From Roseomonas sp. (GTDB lineage Bacteria; Pseudomonadota; Alphaproteobacteria; Acetobacterales; Acetobacteraceae), in NCBI GenBank assembly GCA_020249145.1, contig JADCGF010000017.1, positions 186,001-250,000 of the forward strand: 64,000 bases of DNA, read 5' to 3'. Position 1 is the first letter of the stretch, and each line of letters starts with the position of its first letter. This document shows positions 1 through 9,800 of this stretch, piece after piece. The notes below the pieces were generated by a model. The model saw only the letters and a list, made by a program, of their open reading frames with translations, searched no databases and was not told the origin of the DNA. The position numbers were made by a program, and so were the translations under genes.

Positions 1-542
1 TAATAGGCGAGCAGATTAGCGGTAACGGCAGGCGAATCGGAAACCTTCACCGATTCCTGTGGTACCGCGAGAAGATTGGTAATCAAGGAGGTATAGAAGC
101 GGAAGGAGTCCGGCCCGACAATCCTGAGGCCGCTCACCTCCGCGCGCTTGCCTTCAAGATCACTCAGACCGGCAATCGCCTTTTCGACACTTTCGCGCAA
201 CTCCGCACTGTAATCCGAAAGCGTCAAGCCTTGCAGGGCTTGGCGCACAATGGCGATCTGTCCATCCGAATCGCGGCGCTGGGCCTGAAGTTCGTTGTCC
301 ATCTGCTGCCCACGACTGCCGATGAACAGCGCCGACATGCCGCGCTCCTTCTGCAATTCATGCACAAGGTCACTGATGCGGGAACTGAAATGGCTGAGCG
401 CCTGAAGTTGATCCGCCTGACGCACCGTGTGCATTTGCTGCGAAATGACAAGGCCGCTCATGACCAGTACCGCCAGGATCGGCAGGGCGATGGCAAGCGC
501 AAGGCGTGTTGCGATCTTCAATGATGATCTTTGCTCGGGCAT
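1..542 (-). CDS. NIT-domain methyl-accepting chemotaxis protein, N-terminal part
   Basis: The reading frame is open from an ATG at 542 to the window edge, giving 180 codons with no stop. A GGAAAGG ribosome site precedes the ATG. Residues 13-31 form a hydrophobic signal-anchor helix. The next part carries the KERGMSALFIGSRG signature of the NIT (nitrate- and nitrite-sensing) extracytoplasmic domain, in which an arginine-rich helical region binds the ligand. Known NIT proteins continue into HAMP and methyl-accepting or kinase/cyclase outputs. The output domain lies outside the window, so 'chemoreceptor' is the most likely reading but a NIT histidine kinase is possible. It is transcribed divergently from the monooxygenase at 873. 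Confidence 0.72.
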   Translation of the reverse strand, partial: MPEQRSSLKIATRLALAIALPILAVLVMSGLVISQQMHTVRQADQLQALSHFSSRISDLVHELQKERGMSALFIGSRGQQMDNELQAQRRDSDGQIAIVRQALQGLTLSDYSAELRESVEKAIAGLSDLEGKRAEVSGLRIVGPDSFRFYTSLITNLLAVPQESVKVSDSPAVTANLLAY

Positions 543-872
543 TGGTCAGACCTTTCCTGGAGGGATGGCACAGACCCTGATGCCTAAGATAAAATCATGA
601 ACATAGAATTAGGCCGAGAGGGCCATAGTTTGCCCAAATAAGCGGCGTTCGTTTGTGAATTGTAAACAGAAATGCGTGTGTTAGCCTGATTGGCGTGAGA
701 TGAACGCCTGCCATGCGCGTCAATATCCATCCCTGATTTGCCAAATCCCAGGGTCGCTGGTCATAATCCATCAACCGTCAGTTATACCCGCGATATCTTT
801 TCGCCATTTAGGATGTCGTGCGGTTTTCTTGATGCTTTGGAATGCAGGCGCAAGCAAATCCGGTGAGGTTCC
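543..872. other. 330-nt divergent intergenic region
   Basis: This region separates the NIT-domain receptor (minus) from the monooxygenase (plus), so both promoters should lie here. It is more AT-rich than the flanking genes, especially at 585-690. It contains a small GGCC-n5-GGCC inverted repeat near 612-625. I could not assign a convincing -35/-10 pair or any RNA gene. Confidence 0.5.
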
Positions 873-2507
873 ATGGCTGAAATTCTCTCAATCAGACCGA
901 ATGAAGCGATCACCGCCGATGCCGATGCCGTCATCATCGGTGCGGGTATTTCCGGCATGTATCAACTGATCCGGCTCCGTGAACTCGGCCTGAAGCTGCG
1001 CGTTTTCGAAGCCGGGTCCGATGTGGGCGGCACCTGGTACTGGAATCGCTATCCTGGTGCGCGCTTTGATTCGGAAAGCTGGTCCTATGGTTATTCCTTT
1101 TCCCAGGAACTGCTCCAGGAATGGGAATGGACAGAACATTTCTCTGCCCAGCCAGATACGTTGCGATATCTTAATTTTGTCGCGGATAAATTCGATCTGC
1201 GCAAGCACATCACCTTCAATAGCCGCGTCAAGGCCGCGCATTTTGATGATGCGACGAATCTTTGGACTGTAACCTTGGAAAACGGCGAAGAATGCCGCGC
1301 TCCGCTCATGATCACGGGGCTTGGCCCGCTATCGGCGCCAACACTGCCCAGTATTCCAGGCCGCGATTCCTTCCAGGGGCAGGCCTTCCATACCGCGCGC
1401 TGGCCACATGATCCGGTGGATTTCAAGGGCAAGCGCGTTGGCATCATTGGCACCGGTGCCACCGCCATTCAGATCATCCAAACCATCGCCAAGGATGTCG
1501 GCCACTTGACCGTGTTTCAGCGTACGCCGAATTGGGCCGCGCCCTTGCATAACCGCAAGATCACCCCGGAAGAACAGGTAAAGATCAAGGCAAGCTATCC
1601 GGAAATCTTCGCCCGCTGCCGGGAAACCGCCACCTGCTTCATCCATCAGACCGATCCGCGCAAGGCCCTGGAAGTTTCTGCCGAAGAACGCGAAGCCTTT
1701 TGGGAAAAGCTCTATGCCGAACCGGGCTTTGGCATTTGGGTTGGCAATTTCGCCGATGTCCTGACGAATAAGGAAGCCAATGCGCTGGCGAGTGATTTCA
1801 TGGCGCGCAAGATCAGGGAAAGGGTGAAGGATCAGAACATCGCGGAAAAGCTTATCCCGAAAAATCACGGCTTCGGCACCAGGCGCTTGCCTTTGGAAAG
1901 CGACTATTATGAAGTGTATAATCAGCCCAATGTCCGGCTGGTTGACATCACTGAAACACCGATTGAATGCATCACGCCCAAAGGCATCCAAACCAGCGCG
2001 GAATCCTTTGCCTTCGACATCCTGATTTTTTCCACAGGCTTTGATGGCGTGACCGGCCCCTATGACCGCATTGATATTCGTGGCGCCGGGGGGCGCATCC
2101 TGAAACAGGATTGGATCGCAACACCAAGAACCTTTTTGGGCGTGATGGCTGAAGGCTTCCCCAATATGCTGATGATCCTTGGCCCCCATACCGCGCGCGG
2201 AAACATTCCACGCAATATCGAAGAAATCGTGGATTGGGTCACCGGGCTTGTTACTCATATGCGCAACCACAACCATCAGCGCGTGGAACCACGCCCGGAA
2301 GCCGTGCACTGGTGGGCCGACAAGGTCGAGGAAGCCGTGGCCGGCCTGCTATTTGCCGAGGTGAATTCCTGGCAGACAGGCATCAACCGCAATGTTGAAG
2401 GCCGCGATGTCCGGCGCACGCTTGGCTATTATGGCGGCGCGGTGGAATATCGCCGCATCGCGGATGAGGTCGCTGCCGGCGGCTACCGCGAATTCCACTT
2501 TGCCTGA
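873..2507 (+). CDS. Flavin-containing monooxygenase, Baeyer-Villiger type
   Basis: This 544-residue protein should use FAD and NADPH to insert oxygen next to a ketone carbonyl, giving an ester or lactone. Residues 23-28 (GAGISG) are the FAD dinucleotide fold. Residues 167-178 (FQGQAFHTARWP) match the Baeyer-Villiger fingerprint FxGxxxHxxxWP. Residues 193-198 begin the NADPH fold (GTGATA). Length and motif order fit type I enzymes such as phenylacetone or cyclohexanone monooxygenase; the substrate cannot be told. The ATG at 873 has a GTGAGG site upstream. A Bug-type periplasmic receptor follows 17 nt later in the same direction, so the enzyme may act on the compound that receptor captures (inference). 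Confidence 0.88.
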   Translation: MAEILSIRPNEAITADADAVIIGAGISGMYQLIRLRELGLKLRVFEAGSDVGGTWYWNRYPGARFDSESWSYGYSFSQELLQEWEWTEHFSAQPDTLRYLNFVADKFDLRKHITFNSRVKAAHFDDATNLWTVTLENGEECRAPLMITGLGPLSAPTLPSIPGRDSFQGQAFHTARWPHDPVDFKGKRVGIIGTGATAIQIIQTIAKDVGHLTVFQRTPNWAAPLHNRKITPEEQVKIKASYPEIFARCRETATCFIHQTDPRKALEVSAEEREAFWEKLYAEPGFGIWVGNFADVLTNKEANALASDFMARKIRERVKDQNIAEKLIPKNHGFGTRRLPLESDYYEVYNQPNVRLVDITETPIECITPKGIQTSAESFAFDILIFSTGFDGVTGPYDRIDIRGAGGRILKQDWIATPRTFLGVMAEGFPNMLMILGPHTARGNIPRNIEEIVDWVTGLVTHMRNHNHQRVEPRPEAVHWWADKVEEAVAGLLFAEVNSWQTGINRNVEGRDVRRTLGYYGGAVEYRRIADEVAAGGYREFHFA

Positions 2508-2524
2508 ATGAGGGAGGAAAACCA

Positions 2525-3514
2525 ATGACCAAGAAAACCACTCTGCCCCGCCGTTTGCTGATGGCATTGGCCGCGGGCGCAGCGCTTGCCACACCCGGTA
2601 TTGCCCGCGCGCAGGAAGCGAATTGGCCCAACCGTCCGGTGCGCATCATCGCGGCCTTCCCGGCAGGCAGCGGCACGGATAGCCTGGCGCGGTTTTATGG
2701 TGAACGTCTGGGCCGCATCTTCGGCCAGAACTTTGTCATTGAGAATATTGGCGGCGCCAATGGCGCGATTGGTGCCCGCGCTGCCGCCCGTGCCGCGCCT
2801 GATGGCTACACCATCTTTTTCGGATCGGTTTCAACCCATGCCGCCAATCCGCATCTCATGCGCGAACCTGGCTATGATCCGCTGCGCGACTTCGCGCCGC
2901 TTTCGATGATCAGCATCAACCCGCTTGGCGTTCTGGTGCGCGCGGATTTTCCAGCGCGTGACCTGCAGGCCTTCATCACCCATGCACGCGCCAATCCTGG
3001 CGCGCTGAATTACGGTATTGGCAATGCTGGCGGGCTTGCGGGCACGCATTTGCTGAGCCAGGCCGCCGGCTTCAAGGCGGAGCAGATTTCCTACCGCGGC
3101 ACGCCACAGGCCATGGCGGATTTGCTTGGCGGCCGGCTGCATTTTCTGGTGACCGATCTTGGGCCGGCGGTTGAGCATTTGCGCGCCGGCACCATTCGTG
3201 CGCTTGCCGTCACCACGGCACGGCGTGTTGATACCCTGCCCGATGTGCCAACCGTGGCCGAAGCTGCACTACCTGGCTTTGATTTTGCTTCCTGGAACGG
3301 TTCCTGGATGCCAGCGCGCACGCCCCCTGCGATCATCGCGCGGCTCAATCGTGAAATTCAAATCATCGGCCAAGGCGATGAAGCCAAGCGCCATATCGGG
3401 GCGCTTGGCATTGTCTCCACTACCAGCACGCCTGAAGCACTCGGTGAATTCAATCGCCGCGAATTGGACCTTTGGGCGCGCATCGCGGCAGAAGCGAATG
3501 TGGCGAAGGAATAG
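2525..3514 (+). CDS. Bug/TctC-family solute receptor
   Basis: This 329-residue periplasmic protein belongs to the Bug family of tripartite tricarboxylate transporter receptors, which trap small carboxylates and similar ligands. A signal peptide of about 30 residues (ending near IARAQ) is followed by the family opening PNRPVRIIAAFPAGSGTD. The later G-T-P-Q-A-M-A-D-L-L-G-G stretch and the DVPTVAEA block are also typical. It starts 17 nt after the monooxygenase stop behind a GGGAGG ribosome site, so the two are probably co-transcribed. No TctA/TctB membrane genes lie nearby, which is usual for this expanded family. The ligand is unknown. Confidence 0.93.
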   Translation: MTKKTTLPRRLLMALAAGAALATPGIARAQEANWPNRPVRIIAAFPAGSGTDSLARFYGERLGRIFGQNFVIENIGGANGAIGARAAARAAPDGYTIFFGSVSTHAANPHLMREPGYDPLRDFAPLSMISINPLGVLVRADFPARDLQAFITHARANPGALNYGIGNAGGLAGTHLLSQAAGFKAEQISYRGTPQAMADLLGGRLHFLVTDLGPAVEHLRAGTIRALAVTTARRVDTLPDVPTVAEAALPGFDFASWNGSWMPARTPPAIIARLNREIQIIGQGDEAKRHIGALGIVSTTSTPEALGEFNRRELDLWARIAAEANVAKE

Positions 3515-3540
3515 GCGCCGCCTGCCGGCGCTTCATTTCC
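3515..3540 (+). terminator. Possible terminator after the monooxygenase/Bug pair
   Basis: Directly after the receptor stop, GCGCCG (3515-3520) pairs with CGGCGC (3526-3531) around a 5-nt loop, followed by TTCATTT. The stem is short and the T-run is interrupted, so this is only a candidate. It sits between convergent genes. Confidence 0.3.
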
Positions 3541-4036
3541 GCCGGCTTGGCGGTACTTCGGAAATGCGGAGTGTCGCGGGCTGCGGAGACCCGCGATCCA
3601 CCGTGCCGATCCAGATATTGTAATTCCCGCTGGCAGGCCGCTGGATAATGATGCCGGGGTTCAGCCCTTCCAAGTCATCATTGCAAATCCATCTTCCCGA
3701 CGGATCATTGATGATCAAGGTCGTATCGGCTTGCGCAACAACAGAAATATACAAGGGCAAACTCCCCGCCTGATAATTCAAGTCAACATCGGGGCGGGCA
3801 TAATCAATCCAGCCAGTACAATCAGTGCCAAGCCCTTGCACTTGGCGATCTCCACCGGCTTCCACGCGCGTTTCATGCGGGTCTGGCGCGAAATCCGCAC
3901 GCAGATTGACCGTGGCGTAGCGCGGTTGCGCTGCCACATCAGGCGTCGCCTGCCGCGCAGGGGATTTCTGCTGCGCCAGAACTGGCAGAGCCACGGCACA
4001 AATGAGGATACAGGCGAAGGTCGCGAACTTCCGCAT
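3533..4036 (-). CDS. Secreted protein of unknown function
   Basis: I chose the ATG at 4036 because it has an AGGGAGAA ribosome site and begins a clean signal peptide (MRKFATFACILICAVALPVLAQQ). An in-frame extension to 4075 has no such site. The mature part is about 145 residues. Its second half contains the segments DPSGRWICNDD and GNYNIWIGT, which resemble the beta-sandwich pre-peptidase C-terminal type of domain often appended to secreted enzymes. Two cysteines (in TDCTG and WICND) may form a disulfide. No enzyme domain is present. The function cannot be stated from the sequence. Confidence 0.7.
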   Translation of the reverse strand: MRKFATFACILICAVALPVLAQQKSPARQATPDVAAQPRYATVNLRADFAPDPHETRVEAGGDRQVQGLGTDCTGWIDYARPDVDLNYQAGSLPLYISVVAQADTTLIINDPSGRWICNDDLEGLNPGIIIQRPASGNYNIWIGTVDRGSPQPATLRISEVPPSRRK

Positions 4037-4136
4037 CGGATTCTCCCTACTGGCAAGCGGATGACATCCGGTCACTCATAATGAGGAAATCTTAATGCTT
4101 CGATATCAAATCAGCGCGCCTTGCCTTGGTAAAGCA

Positions 4137-5120
4137 TCACCCCGGCGTCGCGCCACTCGCACGCACCACTGGCGCCCAACGATCCGCTTCGCGTGAGACA
4201 AAAGCCTGCACATCGGCAGGGCCATTGTCAGTCATGGTGAGAACGCCAAGCCCCGCGATGCGGTCCTTCATGCCGGGTTCATTGATGGCGGTGATAAAGG
4301 CTTCGCGAATGCGCGCCACAACGGCATCGGCCAGGCCGACGGGACCTGCCAGCACAAACCAATTGATCGCGGTGGCACCGGGGAAGCCGGCTTCCACAAT
4401 CGTCGGCACATCAGGGAAGGTGGACATGCGCTCGCCGCTGGTGACCGCGATGGCCTTCAGCGAACCGCCGCGTACGCTGCCGGCATGCGCGCCGAGCGTA
4501 TTCCAAAGCGACCCCAGGCTTCCGCCCAATACCTGCTGTTCCGCTTCTCCACCGCCCCGGAAGGGCACGTGCAACAGCTGCACACCCGCTTCGCGTGACC
4601 AGAGCATGCCGGAAAGATGCCCAACCGAACCGATCCCGGCGCTGCCATAGCTCATTGCCTCGGGCCGGGCGCGCGCGGCGGCCAGGTAATCCGCCATATT
4701 CTGAATGGGGCCATTGGGCCGCACGCCAACCACCATGGGCGCGCCACCAACCAACATCACATAGGAAAAGCTGCGTCGCACATCATAGGGCAGATTGGGG
4801 AAAAGCGTTTGCGCAATCGCCATGGGCCCGGCATTCGCCAGCACGAGTGAATAACCATCCGGGCGTTCACCCGCGATATGGGCGGTGCCCACTGTGCCGC
4901 CCGCGCCGGGGCGATTATCCAGCACCACAGGTTGCCCAAGCACGCGTTCCAGCGTGGGGGAGAGTAGCCGCACCACGCCATCCGAAGTACCACCCGCCGA
5001 AAAGGGGCTCACCACGCGAATGGGGCGATTGGGGAAGGGCGCTTGGGCAAAACTGCCAGAAGGCAGCAGCGTAGGCAGCGCAAGCGTAGTGGCGGCGGTC
5101 AAAAGGCTACGACGGTTCAT
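4137..5120 (-). CDS. Bug/TctC-family solute receptor (second copy)
   Basis: This protein of about 327 residues is a second Bug-type periplasmic receptor, clearly diverged from the one at 2525. The ATG at 5120 gives an N-terminus with an NRRSLL twin-arginine-like motif and a hydrophobic stretch ending near SFAQ. A GTG nine bases upstream is an alternative start. Family features include PNRPIRVVSPFSAGGTSD, then DNRPGAGGTVG, then DVPTIVEAGFPG. It appears to be a single-gene unit on the minus strand, with no transporter genes nearby. The ligand is unknown. Confidence 0.92.
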   Translation of the reverse strand: MNRRSLLTAATTLALPTLLPSGSFAQAPFPNRPIRVVSPFSAGGTSDGVVRLLSPTLERVLGQPVVLDNRPGAGGTVGTAHIAGERPDGYSLVLANAGPMAIAQTLFPNLPYDVRRSFSYVMLVGGAPMVVGVRPNGPIQNMADYLAAARARPEAMSYGSAGIGSVGHLSGMLWSREAGVQLLHVPFRGGGEAEQQVLGGSLGSLWNTLGAHAGSVRGGSLKAIAVTSGERMSTFPDVPTIVEAGFPGATAINWFVLAGPVGLADAVVARIREAFITAINEPGMKDRIAGLGVLTMTDNGPADVQAFVSREADRWAPVVRASGATPG

Positions 5121-5262
5121 CTTCTGCACCCTGGGCTGAACTGATTATGCAATACGGCGATGTTCGCCACGTCGAAGAAGCATAGAGCCGCGCGTAACCG
5201 CCGCAAAGCCACCGCCTCTCAATAGCGGCAAAAAACAAGACGCGGTCGCGGCATTTGCCGCC

Positions 5263-5282
5263 AAAACGCGCAATCTTGCGCG
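5263..5282 (-). terminator. Intrinsic terminator of the glt operon
   Basis: Read on the minus strand, 50 nt past the gltD stop, CGCGCAA and TTGCGCG form a compact stem followed by TTTT. Position and orientation fit termination of gltBD transcription before the next minus-strand gene. Confidence 0.55.
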
Positions 5283-5331
5283 GCAACTGCCCCGCCAGCG
5301 TTCACAACAAGCGCCAGCACGCACCGGCACT

Positions 5332-6780
5332 CTACCTTGGCAGCGTGCTTGCCCCCATCAGGAATTCATCCACGGCGCGCGCGCATTGCCGGCCTTCGCG
5401 AATGGCCCAAACCACCAGCGACTGCCCGCGCCGCATATCACCGGCCGCGAATACCTTGGGCACGGATGTCTGATAGGCTTCCGTATCGGCGCGCACATTG
5501 CCGCGCGCATCCAGCGCAACGCCGGAGGTTTCCACAAGCCCAGCCTTGCGCGGGCCAAGGAAGCCCATGGCCAGCAGCACCAAATCCGCCTTCATCTGAA
5601 AGCCGCTGCCCGCCACTTCACGCATCTGCATGCGCCCGGCTTCATGCACCCATTCCACGCGCACGCAATCAAGCGCCGTCACGCGGCCATTCTCACCCAC
5701 CGCTTGCTTCGTCAGCACCGCCCAATCACGCGCGCAGCCTTCATAATGCGCCGGCGCGGTGCGAAGCTTATGCGGCCAATTCGGCCAAGTGAGGCCCTTG
5801 TTTTCATGCTTTGGCGGCTTTGGCATGATTTCAATCTGTGTGATGGAAGCCGCACCCTGGCGCGCTGCGGTGCCGATGCAATCGGCCCCCGTATCGCCAC
5901 CACCAATCACCACCACATGCTTGCCCTTGGCCGAGATGGTGCCGCGCGGCGCGGCGCGATCTTCAGCATCGCCCGACACGCGCTTATTCTGCTGCGTCAG
6001 GTAATCCATCGCAGGATGAATGCCGGAAAGATTGCGGCCATCCACTTCCAATTCGCGCGGCCATTCCGCGCCGCCCGTCATCACCACCGCATCATAGCCC
6101 GCCAGCAGCACATCAAACGGCAGCGTGCTGCCCACTTCCGTACCGGTACGGAATTCCACGCCTTCCGCCGCCATTTGATCCACACGACGGTCAATCAAAT
6201 GCTTTTCCATCTTGAAGTCCGGAATGCCGTAGCGCAGCAAACCGCCGATCCGGTCATGCTTTTCAAACAGCGTCACCGCATGGCCGGCGCGCGCCAATTG
6301 CTGCGCCGCCGCCATCCCCGCCGGGCCGCTGCCCACCACAGCCACGCGCTTGCCGGTTTTGCGCGCGGGGAGTTGCGGCTTGATCCAGCCTTCTTCCCAG
6401 CCGCGATCTACAATCGCGCATTCGATGGATTTGATGGTGACCGGCGTTTCCGTGATGTTCAGCGTGCAGCTCGCCTCACATGGTGCGGGGCAAATGCGGC
6501 CGGTAAATTCCGGGAAGTTGTTGGTGGAATGGAGTGTTTCTAGCGCCGCCTGCCATTGATCCCGATAGACCAGATCATTCCAATCCGGGATCATGTTGTT
6601 CACCGGGCAGCCATTATGGCAATACGGAATGCCGCAATTCATGCAGCGCGCCGCCTGCTTGGTCAGCTCCGCCTCCGGCAGAGGCGTCACATATTCCTTG
6701 TAATTCTTGAGGCGCTCCTCGGGCTTGATATAGCCGCGATCAGTGCGTTCGAACTCAAGAAAGCCAGTTGCCTTACCCAT
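5332..6780 (-). CDS. gltD: Glutamate synthase [NADPH] small (beta) subunit
   Basis: This 482-residue FAD protein passes electrons from NADPH to the large subunit for glutamate synthesis. The N-terminal cysteine clusters [13 protein letters not shown] and CPAPCEASC should bind iron-sulfur centres. A GSGPAG FAD fold follows near residue 150 and a GGGDTG NADPH fold near residue 290. The [12 protein letters not shown] block near the C-terminus is the usual second flavin contact. It lies 21 nt downstream of gltB on the same strand, so the two form the standard gltBD operon. The length is normal for the family. Confidence 0.97.
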   Translation of the reverse strand: MGKATGFLEFERTDRGYIKPEERLKNYKEYVTPLPEAELTKQAARCMNCGIPYCHNGCPVNNMIPDWNDLVYRDQWQAALETLHSTNNFPEFTGRICPAPCEASCTLNITETPVTIKSIECAIVDRGWEEGWIKPQLPARKTGKRVAVVGSGPAGMAAAQQLARAGHAVTLFEKHDRIGGLLRYGIPDFKMEKHLIDRRVDQMAAEGVEFRTGTEVGSTLPFDVLLAGYDAVVMTGGAEWPRELEVDGRNLSGIHPAMDYLTQQNKRVSGDAEDRAAPRGTISAKGKHVVVIGGGDTGADCIGTAARQGAASITQIEIMPKPPKHENKGLTWPNWPHKLRTAPAHYEGCARDWAVLTKQAVGENGRVTALDCVRVEWVHEAGRMQMREVAGSGFQMKADLVLLAMGFLGPRKAGLVETSGVALDARGNVRADTEAYQTSVPKVFAAGDMRRGQSLVVWAIREGRQCARAVDEFLMGASTLPR

Positions 6781-6801
6781 AACGCTATTCCTCCTTGCGG
6801 C

Positions 6802-9800
6802 TTATTCGGCCGCAACCGCGACACCGCCCGCTTGCTCGGCCTTCAGGTCGAGCAAGGCGCGGCGGTAATCCCGCGGCATCACCTTCACGAAGCGCGGCAG
6901 CGCATTGTCCCAATCTTCCAGAAGCGCCCGCGCGCGCGCGCTGCCAGTCATCAGCAAATGCCGCTCCACCAGAATACGCAAACGCTCAGCATCGAAGCGC
7001 AGCATATCGCCCATGCCATTATCAAAGGCGGATGGGGCGCGCTGCTTTGGCCTGCCATCTTCGCTGGCATCGGCAGGGCCAATCGCTTCCAGATCAACGA
7101 TGCTGGTGTTGCACATGTCGCGGAAATTGCCGTTGATGTCGTAAACATAAGCGATGCCACCCGACATGCCGGCAGCAAAATTCCGCCCTGTCTGACCCAG
7201 CACCACCACCACGCCGCCGGTCATGTACTCGCAGCCATGATCACCGCAGCCTTCCGCCACGGTTACCGCGCCGGAATTACGCACAGCGAAGCGCTCACCG
7301 GCGACACCTTCGAAATAAGCCTCACCGGCAATCGCGCCATAAAGCACGGTATTACCGACAATGATATTGGCCGAAGGATCGCGGTTCACGCCCTGCGGTG
7401 GCTTCACCGCAATACGGCCACCGGATAGCCCCTTACCCACGTAATCATTTGCATCGCCGGTCAATTCCAGCGACACACCGCGCGCAAGGAAGGCGCCGAA
7501 GCTGCCGCCCGCCGTGCCCTTGAAGGCGATGCTGATGGTATCTTCAGGCAAGCCCGCATGACCATAACGCTTCGCCACCTCACCAGACAGCATCGCGCCC
7601 GTGGTGCGATTGAGGTTGATGATGCTGCGTTCAATACGCACCGGTTGCTGCTTTTCCAGCGCATCCTTGCTGGCCGCGATCAGATCCACATCCAGGATGT
7701 GATCCAACCCGTGATCCTGGGTTTCGCATTGATGGATCGCCGCACCTTCCACCAGCTTCGGCTGATAGAGAATGCGGGAAAGATCAACGCCCTTCGCCTT
7801 CCAATGGTCAATCGCGGGGCGCATATTCAGCCGATCCACGCGGCCCACCATTTCATTCACCGTGCGGAAGCCAAGCTGCGCCATCAGCTCCCGCATTTCT
7901 TCGGCGACGAAGAAGAAGTAATTGATCACATGCTCCGGCATGCCGGTGAAGCGCGCACGCAGCACCGGGTCTTGCGTTGCGATGCCAACCGGGCAGGTGT
8001 TCAAATGGCATTTGCGCATCATGATGCAGCCAGCCGCGATCAGCGGCGCGGTAGCGAAGCCGAATTCATCCGCCCCCAGCAGCGCGCCAATCACCACATC
8101 GCGCCCGGTGCGCAAGCCGCCATCCACCTGCACGGCAATGCGCCCGCGCAGCCCATTTAACACCAAAGTCTGCTGCGTCTCGGCCAGCCCAATCTCCCAA
8201 GGCGAACCCGCATGCGTGAGGGATGTCAGTGGCGATGCGCCCGTGCCGCCCTCATAACCAGAAATCGTCACGTGATCGGCGCGCGCCTTGGAAACGCCGG
8301 CCGCGACAGTGCCGACGCCTACTTCCGAGACCAGCTTCACCGAAATGCGCGCACGCTTATTCACGTTTTTCAGATCATGGATCAGCTGCGCCAAATCCTC
8401 GATCGAATAAATATCATGATGCGGCGGCGGAGAAATCAGGCCAACGCCGGGCGTCGAATGCCTGACGCGGGCGATGTTCTTGTCCACCTTATGGCCCGGA
8501 AGCTGCCCGCCTTCACCAGGCTTCGCCCCTTGCGCCATCTTGATCTGGATATCATCGGCATTGACCAGATATTCCGCTGTCACGCCAAAGCGCCCGGATG
8601 CCACCTGCTTGATGGCGGAGCGCATGGAATCGCCATTCGGCATGGGCGTGAAGCGATCCGCTTCCTCACCACCCTCGCCGGTATTGGAACGCCCGCCGAT
8701 GCGGTTCATCGCAATCGCCAGCGTGGTATGCGCTTCACGGCTGATGGAACCAAAGCTCATCGCACCCGTGGCGAAGCGCTTCACGATCTCATGCGCCGGT
8801 TCAACTTCCTCAAGCGGGATCGGCTGTTCCGCGAATTTGAATTCCATCAAGCCGCGAATAGTCAGCAAGCGCCGGCTTTGGTCATTGATGGTCTTGGCGA
8901 AATCCTTGTAGCGATCCGCGGAATTGCCCCGCACGGCGTGTTGCAGGTTGGAAACGCTCTCGGACGTCCAGGCGTGATCTTCGCCACGCAAGCGCAGCGC
9001 GTAATCACCGCCCACATCCAACAAATCGCGATAGATCGGATTATCGCCAAAGGCCGCCTGATGGCGCTGCACGGCTTCGGCCGCAATTTCGGCAATGCCG
9101 GCACCTTCGATGGTGGTCGCGGTACCGGTGAAGTATTTTTCAACGAAATTGGTGGAAAGCCCAACCGCATCGAAGATTTGCGCACCGCAATAGGATTGAT
9201 AGGTGCTGATGCCCATCTTGGACATCACCTTCATCACGCCCTTGCCGACCGCCTTGATGAAGTTCTTCTGCACTTCATAAGGCTTCAGCTTCATATCCAC
9301 GCGCTGGCGGATTTGTTCCAAGGTTTCGAAAGCAAGGTAGGGGTTCACCGCTTCCGCGCCATAGCCGGCGAGCACGCAGAAATGATGCACCTGCCGTGCC
9401 TCACCGGTTTCCACGACAAGGCCGGTGGAAGTCCGCAAGCCCTGACGGATCAGATGATGATGCACCGCCGCTGTCGCCAATAGTGACGGAATCGCGATGC
9501 GATCAGCCGATACCGCACGATCAGACAGCACCAGAATGTTATGCCCGGCCAGCACCGCTTCGGTCGCGGCGGAACACAATTTCTCCAATGCCGACGCCAA
9601 CCCATCAGCGCCATCCTTGGCGGGCCAGGTGGCATCCAGCGTCTGCGTGCGGAAGGCATCGCCGGCCAGCGCCTTGATGCCCCTGATCTTCGCCAGATCC
9701 TCATTGGTCAAGATCGGCTGCGCCACTTCCAGCCGGTAATGATGGCCGGCCTGTCGCCCCAGCAGATTCGGCCGAGGCCCGATCATGGACACCAGCGACA

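Noticed and set aside
3836..3856. GCCAAG/CTTGGC inverted repeat resembling the palindromic element
   Set aside because: It lies inside a coding region, lacks the CCAAGTG core spacing and has no outer arms.
5386..6543. 385-codon open frame on the plus strand
   Set aside because: Antisense to gltD; composition is typical of a shadow frame.
8212..9483. 423-codon open frame on the plus strand
   Set aside because: Antisense to the catalytic part of gltB; no motif seen.
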